Shown piece by piece: positions 23,101 through 32,100 of a DNA stretch of 64,000 nt. Under the pieces are notes generated by a model that was not told the DNA's origin, made no database searches, and saw only the letters and a program-made list of their open reading frames with translations. The DNA comes from Dactylosporangium sp040605635 (GTDB lineage: Bacteria; Actinomycetota; Actinomycetes; Mycobacteriales; Micromonosporaceae). Every line of letters begins with the position of its first letter. Within the stretch, counting starts at the first letter, position 1. A program made the position numbers and the translations under genes. Where the stretch lies: positions 34,868 through 98,867 of the forward strand of contig NZ_JBEXDG010000039.1 of the NCBI RefSeq assembly GCF_040605635.1, written 5' to 3'.

Positions 23101-26100
23101 ACCGCTGATGGGAGCGCCGACTGGACCCGGCATGCGACCGGCCGCCTGCAACCCGGGCACCGCTGGGACACCGCCGACCTGACCGAGTGGCCGCCGCCCG
23201 GCGCGACCCCGGTCCCCGCCGACGGGCTGTACGACACCCTCGCCGACGCCGGGCTCGGCTACGGTCCCGCGTTCCAGGGCGTGCGGGCCGTCTGGCGCCG
23301 CGCCGGCGACCTGTTCGCCGAGGTCAGCCTCGCCGAGACGGCCCGCGACGACGTCGCCCGCTTCGGCGTCCATCCCGCGCTCCTCGACGCCGTCCTGCAC
23401 ACCCTCGGCCTCGCCGAGCGCGCCGGCGGCGGCACGCAGCTGCCGTTCGCGTTCCGCGGCGTCTCATTGCGTACCAGCGGCGCCGTCACCGTCCGGGCAC
23501 GGCTCACCCTGACCGGTGCCACCACCGCCGCCATCGAGGTCGCCGACCAGACCGGCCGTCCCGTCGCCTCGATCGAGGCCCTCGACCTGCGCCCGGTGAC
23601 CGCCGGGCAGCTGGCCGCGACCCGCACCACCGACCTGTTCCGGCTCGACCTGGTGCCGGCCACGGTCACCGGCGGGCACCGGCACCGCTACGCCGTCCTC
23701 GGCCCAGACCCGCTCGGGATCGCCGCCGCCCTCGCCGCCTCCGGCGCTGCCGCCGACGTGTACGACGACCTCGCCGCGTTGCGCGCCGCCGGCACCGCCC
23801 CCGGGCGGGTGGTCGCCACGATCGACGGCGGCGGCGACGCTGCCGCCGCTGTGCACGGCCGGACCGCCGCCGCGCTGGCGCTCGTGCAGGGGTGGCTCGC
23901 CGACCCGCCCGCCGGGGCCACGCTCCGGCTCGTCGTGCCCGCCTCGGGACCGGACGCGGTCGCGTCGGCAGCCGTGGCCGGTCTGATCCGCTCCGCCGAC
24001 GCGGAACACCCAGGCACGTTCGGGGTCGTCGAGGTCGCCGAGCAGGGCGTCGCGCTCGCCGCCGCCGTCGCACTCGACGAACCGGCGGCCGTCGTCCGCG
24101 GCGACGCCGTCCTCGTCCCGAGGCTCGCCCGTGCCGGCGCCGCCCCGGCCGACGCGGCGCCGGCGGCGACGTTCGGCGGCGACGGGACCGTGCTGGTCAC
24201 CGGTGGGCTCGGCGGGCTCGGGGCGCACGTCGCCCGGCACCTCGTCACCGCCCACGGGGTCCGGCACCTGCTCCTCATCGGGCGGCGCGGTCTCGGCACC
24301 GACGGCGCCGCCGCGCTGCGCGACGAGCTGGCCGGGCACGGTGCCACCGTCACGGTCGCCGCGTGCGACGTCGCCGACCGGGCCGCCGTCGCCGCGCTCC
24401 TCGCTGCGGTGCCCGCCGAACACCCGGTGACCGGGGTCGTGCACACCGCCGGGATCGCCGACGACGCCGTCGTCACCGACCTCACCGCCGAGCGGGTCGC
24501 CGCGATCCTCCGCCCGAAGGCGGACGGCGCCCTGCACCTGCACGAACTCACGCGCGACCTGGATCTGACGGCGTTCGTGCTGTACTCGTCGCTGGCCGGG
24601 ATCGTCGGCGGCGCCGCGCAGGCCGGGTACGCCGCCGCGAACAGCGTCCTGGATGCCCTCGCCGCCCAGCGCCGCGCCGAAGGACTGCCGGCGCTGTCCC
24701 TGGCGTGGGGGCTGTGGGACACCGCCAGCGGTATCACCGCCCACCTCGACGACGCCGACCGGCAGCGCCTCGCCCGCAACGGTGTCGCGCCGCTGCCCGT
24801 CGCGGACGCCCTGGCGCTGTTCGACGCCGCCTGTGCCGCCCCCGCGGGACTCGCCGTCCCGGCGCGGCTGCGGCCCGACGCGCTGCGGGCCGCCACCGTG
24901 CCCGCCGTCCTCAGCGGACTCACCGGCGCCACCGCCCGGCGGGAGGCCCACGACGACGACTCCCTCCGGCGGCGGCTGTCGCGCATGCCCGACGACGACC
25001 GGATTCCGGCGCTGCTGCGCCTCGTCCGCCTCGAAGCGGCCACCGTCCTCGGCCACACCACCGGCGACGACGTCGACCCGCACCGGGGGTTCCTCGACGC
25101 CGGGTTCGACTCCCTCATGGCCCTCGAACTGCGCAACCGGCTCGCCGCCGCGACCGGGCTGACGCTGCCCGCCACCGTCCTGTTCGACCACCCGGCGCCC
25201 CTCGCCATGGCCAGGCACCTCCTCGGCGAACTGCACCTGGGCACCGTCGCCGCCGCCGCGCCGGCCGTCGCGGTCCCCGCCGACGAACCCGTCGCGATCG
25301 TGGCCATGAGCTGCCGGTACCCGGGCGGCGTCCAGACCCCCGAGGACCTGTGGCGGCTCGTCGCCGACGGCACCGACGCCGTCGGACCGTTCCCCGACGA
25401 CCGCGGCTGGCCCGTCGACCGCCTCTACCACCCCGACCCGGACCACCGCGGCACCAGCTACGCCCGCGAGGGCGGCTTCCTCTACGACGCCGCCGCGTTC
25501 GACGCCGACTTCTTCGGCATGTCACCCCGCGAGGCCCTCGCCACCGACCCGCAGCAGCGGCTGCTGCTCGAATCGTCGTGGGAGCTGCTGGAGCGCGCCG
25601 GCCTCGACCCGGTCGCCCTGCGCGGCACCCCGACCGGCGTGTTCGTCGGCCTCATGTACAGCGACTACGCCGCCCGCGTCCACGAGGTCCCAGACGGCCT
25701 CGAAGGGCACCTCGGCAACGGCAGCGCCCCGAGCGTCGCCTCCGGCCGGGTCGCCTACACGTTCGGGTTCGAAGGACCGGCGGTCACGATCGACACCGCG
25801 TGCTCGTCGTCGCTGGTCGCGCTGCACCTGGCCGCGCAGGCGCTGCGCCGCGGCGAGTGCGGCCTCGCCCTCGCCGGCGGTGTCACCGTCATGTCGACGC
25901 CCGGCACGTTCGTCGGCTTCTCCCGGCAACGTGGGCTCGCCCCCGACGGCCGGTGCAAGGCGTTCTCCGACGACGCCGACGGCACCGGCTGGGGCGAGGG
26001 CGTCGGCCTGCTGCTCCTGGAGCGGCTGTCCGACGCGGTCGCGAACGGTCACCCGGTCCTCGCCGTGGTCCGCGGCTCGGCGGTCAACCAGGACGGCGCG

Positions 26101-29100
26101 TCCAGCGGTCTGACGGCCCCGAACGGTCCGGCGCAGCAGCGGGTGATCCGGGCCGCGCTCGCGGCCGCGGACCTGGCACCGTCCGACGTGGACGCGGTGG
26201 AGGCGCACGGCACGGGCACGACGCTGGGGGACCCGATCGAGGCGCAGGCGCTCATCGCCGCGTACGGCCGGGACCGGCGGGCGCCGCTGTGGCTGGGGTC
26301 GGTGAAGTCGAACCTCGGCCACACCCAGGCCGCGTCCGGCGTCGCCGGGGTCATCAAGATGGTCCTCGCCATGCGGCACGGGCAGCTGCCGCGGACCCTG
26401 CACGTCACCGAGCCGTCGTCGCACGTCGACTGGTCGTCAGGGGCGGTCGAGATCCTCACCGACGCTCGGCCGTGGCCGTCCACCGACCGCCCGCGCCGGG
26501 CCGGGGTGTCGTCGTTCGGGATCTCCGGCACCAACGCCCACGTGATCGTCGAGGAACCGCCCGCGGCGAACGTCGTGGCGGGGGAGCGGGTGGCGTTGCC
26601 GGTGGCCCCGTTGCCGCTGTCGGCCCGGACCCCGGAGGCCCTTGAAGCGCTGGTGGCGCGGCTGCGGGAAGGCTCAGGCGATCCCGTCGACGTCGGCTAC
26701 TCACTGGCGACGGGCCGGTCCGGGTTCGAGCACCGGGCGGTGCTCGTCGGCGACGCAGTGGTCCGTGGCCGGGTCTGCGAGGGCATGTCCGCGATGCTGT
26801 TCACCGGTCAGGGCGCTCAGTGGTCCGGCATGGGCCGCGGCCTTTACCAGGCGTTCCCGGTGTACAAGACGGCGTATGACGAGGTCTGCGCCCACATCGA
26901 TGGTCTCGCGGACATCGAGGGTGACCTCCTCGACGAGACGCAGTGGACGCAGCCTGCCCTCTTCGCGGTTGAGGTGGCGGTGTACTGGCTGCTGGAGTCG
27001 TGGGGTCTCAAGCCCGACTTCCTGCTGGGTCATTCGATCGGTGAGCTTGCCGCCGCGCACGTCGCCGGGGTCTGGTCTCTGGAAGATGCGTGCAAGGTCG
27101 TCGAGGCCCGGGGTCGCCTGATGCAGGCGCTGCCCCGGGGCGGTGCGATGGTCGCGGTCCAGGCTTCCGAGGCGGATGTGCGTGCGGTGCTGGTCGACGG
27201 CGCGGAGATCGCTGCGGTCAACGGCCCGGATGCGGTTGTGGTCTCCGGCGACGAGGAAGCGGTCCTCACGGTTGCCGCCCGGTTCGAGAAGACCCGGCGG
27301 CTGCGGGTCAGTCACGCGTTCCATTCGGCGCGGATGGACGGGATGCTCGACGCGTTCCGCGACGTCCTGTCCACGGTGACGTTCAGCCCGGCGGCGATCC
27401 CGGTCGTCACCACCTCGACCGGTGACGTCACCGACCCGGAGTACTGGGTGCAGCAGGTCCGCGGGACGGTCCGGTTCGCCGACGCGGTCGACACCGTCAA
27501 GGCGAAGGGCGTCACACGGTTCCTGGAGGTCGGCCCGGACGGGGTGCTGTCGGCGATGGTCGACGGGATCCCCGCGATGCGCAAGGGTCGCGACGAGCCG
27601 GGCACCCTGATGACCGCCGTCGCGCAGGCGCACGTCGTCGGCTGGTCGCCGGACTGGGCGCGGCTGTTCAAGGGCGCGCACCGCGTAGACGTGCCCACGT
27701 ATGCGTTCCAGCGGCAGCGGTACTGGCTCGACGCCGGCGCCCCCGTCCAGTCCGAGGCCGACGCGCGGTTCTGGACCGCCGTCGAGGCCGGTGACCTGTC
27801 GGGGCTCACCGCGCAGCTCGGCCTCGACGACGGCGCCCTCGACTTCGTCGCACCCGCCCTCGCGTCCTGGCGGCACCGCAGCCGGCAGGAGTCCACGATG
27901 GACGGCTGCCTGTACCGGGAGACCTGGAAGCCGCTGCCCGTCGCCGCGGCTACGGAGCTCACCGGCACCTGGCTGCTGGTCGTCCCGGACGGCGGGGCGG
28001 ACGACGTACATGAGGCGCTGACGGCAGCAGGGGCAACCGTTCGGACCCTGACGGTGCCCGGCGACGTCGCAACCGCGGGCGGTGACCTCGCCGGGGTCGT
28101 GTCGCTGCTGCCCGACGTGACCGGGACGCTGCTGCTCGTGCAGGCGCTCGGCGCCGCCGGCGTCACCGCGCCCCTGTGGTGCGTGACCCGCGACGCGGCA
28201 ACCGACCCGGCCCAGCGCGCCGTGTGGGGCCTCGGCCGGGTCGTCGCCCTGGAGCATCCCGACCGCTGGGGCGGCCTCGTCGACGTCGACGACACGGGCG
28301 TCGCGCTGCTGCCGGGTGTCTTCGGCGGGGCCGAGGACCAGATCCGGATCCGGTCCGGGAAGGTCTACGGCCGGCGTCTCGCCCGGGCCGTCGCCACGCG
28401 GGGCTGGCGTCCGACCGGGACGGTGCTCGTCACCGGCGGCACCGGCGCCCTCGGCATCCACGTCGCCCGGTGGCTCGCCGCCGAAGGCGCGTCCAGGATC
28501 GTGCTGGTCAGCCGGCGCGGCCCGGACGCACCCGGCGCGGCATCGCTGGACATCCCCGGTGCCGAGGTCGTGGCCGCCGACATCGCCGACGCCGCAGCCG
28601 TGGCGGACCTCATCGGCCGGTACGCACCGAACGCCGTGATCCACGCCGCCGGGGTCCTGGACGACGGCACCGTCGACGGTCTCACGCCCGAGCGGGTCGC
28701 CGCGGTGATGGCGGCGAAGGTCGACGGCGCCCGCCATCTCGACGCCGCGACCCGGGACCTGGACCTGGACGCGTTCGTGCTGTTCTCGTCGTTCGCCGGG
28801 TCGGTGGGGTCGGCAGGGCAGGGCAACTACGCCGCCGCGAACGCCGCCCTCGACGCGATCGCCGAGCGGCGCCGCGCCGCCGGTCTCCCCGCGGTGTCGA
28901 TCGCGTGGGGTCCCTGGGCGGGCGACGGCATGGCCGGCGACCTCGGCGACCGGCACCGCCGCGGCGGCGTCCGGCCCATGAGCCCGGCCGCGGCCGTGAC
29001 CGTCCTCGGGAAGGTCGGCGGCGACGCGACCGTCGCCGTCGCCGACATCGACTGGGACACGTTCGGGCCCGCGTTCGCCGCCGGCCGGCCCGCGCCGCTC

Positions 29101-32100
29101 CTCGACGGGCTGGCTCCGGCCGCGGCGGCGCCCGTGCGGCGCCGGCGGTTCGCGGACCTGCCCGCCGACGAGCTCGCCGGGCACCTCCTCGACGTCGTCC
29201 GCCGTCACGCCGCTACCGTCCTCGGCCACACCGGCACCGCCGCGATCCGCCGCGACCGGGCGTTCCGGGAGCTCGGGTTCGACTCGCTCACCGCCGTCGA
29301 GTTCCGCAACGCGCTCACCGCGGACACCGGCGTCGCCCTGCCGACCACCGTCGTCTTCGACCACCCCACCCCGGAAGCCCTCGCCGGCCTGCTGCTGTCC
29401 CACTTCACCGGTGCCACCGCCGACCAGGCGGTTCATGCGGCTGCGGTGCCGGTCGACGAGCCGGTCGCGATCGTCGCCATGGCGGGCCGATTCCCCGGCG
29501 CGGACACCGTCGAGGCGCTGTGGACGCTCCTCGCCGAGGGCCGGGACGGTGTCCGTGAGTTCCCCGCCGACCGTGGCTGGGACCTCGGCTCCCTCTTCGA
29601 CCCCGACCCCGACCGGACCGGGACCTCATACGCGCGGGTCGGCGCGTTCCTGCAGGACGTCGCGGGGTTCGACGCCGGCTTCTTCGGCATCAGCCCGCGT
29701 GAGGCCCTGGCGATGGACCCGCAGCAGCGGCTGCTGCTGGAGACCGCGTGGGAGACGTTCGAACGGGCCGGGATCGACCCCGCCACGCTGCGCGGCAGCG
29801 CGACAGGCGTGTTCATCGGCACGAACGGCCAGGACTACCCGACGATCCTCGCCGCCGCCGAGGAGAACGTCGAGGGCTACCTCGGCACCGGCAACGCGGC
29901 GAGCGTCGCGTCCGGGCGGCTGTCGTACACGTTCGGCCTCGAAGGACCCGCTGTCACCGTCGACACGGCGTGCTCGGCGTCGCTGGTCGCCCTGCACCTG
30001 GCCGCGCAGGCGCTGCGGCGGGGCGAGTGCGGCCTCGCCCTCGCCGGTGGGGCCACGGTCATGTCGACGCCCGGCGCGTTCGTCGAGTTCTCCCGGCAGC
30101 GCGGCCTCGCGGCCGACGGGCACTGCAAGGCGTTCTCCGACGACGCGGACGGCACCGGCTGGGGCGAGGGCGTCGGCCTGCTCCTCGTCGAACGGCTCTC
30201 CGACGCCGTCGCCAACGGTCACCCGATCCTCGCCGTCGTCCGCGGGTCCGCCGTCAACCAGGACGGCGCCTCCAACGGACTCACCGCCCCGAACGGCCCG
30301 TCGCAGCAGCGGGTCATCCGGGCCGCGCTCGCCGCCGCCGACCTCCAGCCGTCCGATGTGGACGCCGTCGAGGCGCACGGCACCGGCACCAGCCTCGGTG
30401 ATCCGATCGAGGCGCAGGCGCTCCTGGCCACCTACGGCCAGGACCGCGCGACGCCGCTGTGGCTGGGGTCGGTGAAGTCGAACCTCGGGCACACCCAGGC
30501 CGCCGCCGGCGTCGCGGGCATCATGAAGATGGTCCTCGCCCTGCGGCACCAGACCCTGCCCCGGACGCTGCACGTCACCGCACCCTCGTCCCACGTGGAC
30601 TGGACCGGCGGCGCCGTGGAGATCCTCACCGAACCGCGGCCGTGGCCGTCCGGCGAGCGCCCTCGCCGCGCCGGTGTGTCGTCATTCGGCATCTCCGGCA
30701 CCAACGCGCACGTGATCCTCGAAGAACCGCCCGCGGCGAACGTCGTGACGGGGGAGCGGGTGGCGTTGCCGGTGGTGCCGTGGCCGCTGTCGGCGCGGAC
30801 GCCGGAGGCCCTCGACACGCAGGTGGCGCGGCTGCGGGGAGGCTCGGGCGATCCGGTCGACGTCGGCTACTCCTTGGCGACGGGCCGGTCGGCGTTCGAG
30901 TACCGGGCGGTGCTGCTCGGCGACGTCCCGGTCCGTGGCCGGGTCCGGGACGGCGGGTCGGCGATGCTGTTCACCGGTCAGGGTGCGCAGTGGTCCGGTA
31001 TGGGACGCGGCCTCCACGCGGCGTTCCCGGTGTTCGCGGCGGCGTATGACGAGGTCTGCGCCCACATCGAGGGCCTGCGTGACGTGGAAGGCGCGGAACT
31101 CGACGAGACGCGGTGGACGCAGCCGGCGCTGTTCGCGGTCGAGGTGGCGGTGTACCGGCTGCTGGAGTCGTGGGGTCTCAAGCCCGACTTCCTCCTCGGC
31201 CACTCCATCGGTGAGCTCGCCGCCGCGCACGTGGCCGGGGTCTGGTCCCTGGCGGACGCGTGCAGGGTCGTCGAGGCCCGCGGCCGGTTGATGCAGGCGC
31301 TGCCGGCTGGTGGTGCGATGGTCGCGGTCCAGGCGTCCGAGGCGGACGTGCGTGCGGTGCTGGTCGACGGTGCTGAGATCGCTGCGGTGAACGGTCCCGA
31401 CGCGGTGGTGGTCTCAGGCGATGAGGTCGCCGTCGATGCGACAGCCGCCCAGTTCGAGAAGGCCAAGCGGCTGCGGGTGTCGCACGCGTTCCATTCGGCG
31501 CGGATGGACGGGATGCTCGACGCGTTCCGGCAGGTCCTGGGCACGGTGACGTTCAACTCGCCGGCGATCCCGATCGTCACCACCTCGACCGGTGACGTGA
31601 CGGATCCGGAGTACTGGGTCCGGCAGGTTCGGGGCACGGTCCGGTTCGCCGACGCGGCCTCGTCATTGACCGCGAAGGGCGTCACACGGTTCCTGGAGGT
31701 CGGCCCCGACGGGGTGCTGTCGGCGATGGTCGACGGTGTCCCCGCGATGCGGAAGGGCCGCGACGAGCCGGGCACCCTGATGGCCGCCGTCGCGCAGGCG
31801 CACGTCACCGGCTGGTCTCCCGACTGGGCCCGGCTCCTCGAAGGCGGGCGCCGGGTGGACCTGCCCACGTACGCGTTCCAGCGGCAGCGGTTCTGGCCGA
31901 CAGCCCGCCCCGTCACGCAGCCGGACACCGAGTTCTGGGCCGCCGTCGAGTCCGGTGACCTCGGCGACCTGCTCGGCATCGACGCCGGCGCCCTCGGCGA
32001 GGTCGTTCCGGCCCTGACGCAGTGGCGGCAGCGGCGGCAGTCCGCCGTGGACGGCTGGCTGTACCACGACACGTGGACCGCGCTGCCCCGCCACGAGACG

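Noticed and set aside
23600..24180. Possible enoylreductase in module 4
   Set aside because: The segment lacks the HAAAGGVG loop and NFRD motif; it matches the KR structural subdomain seen in the other modules.
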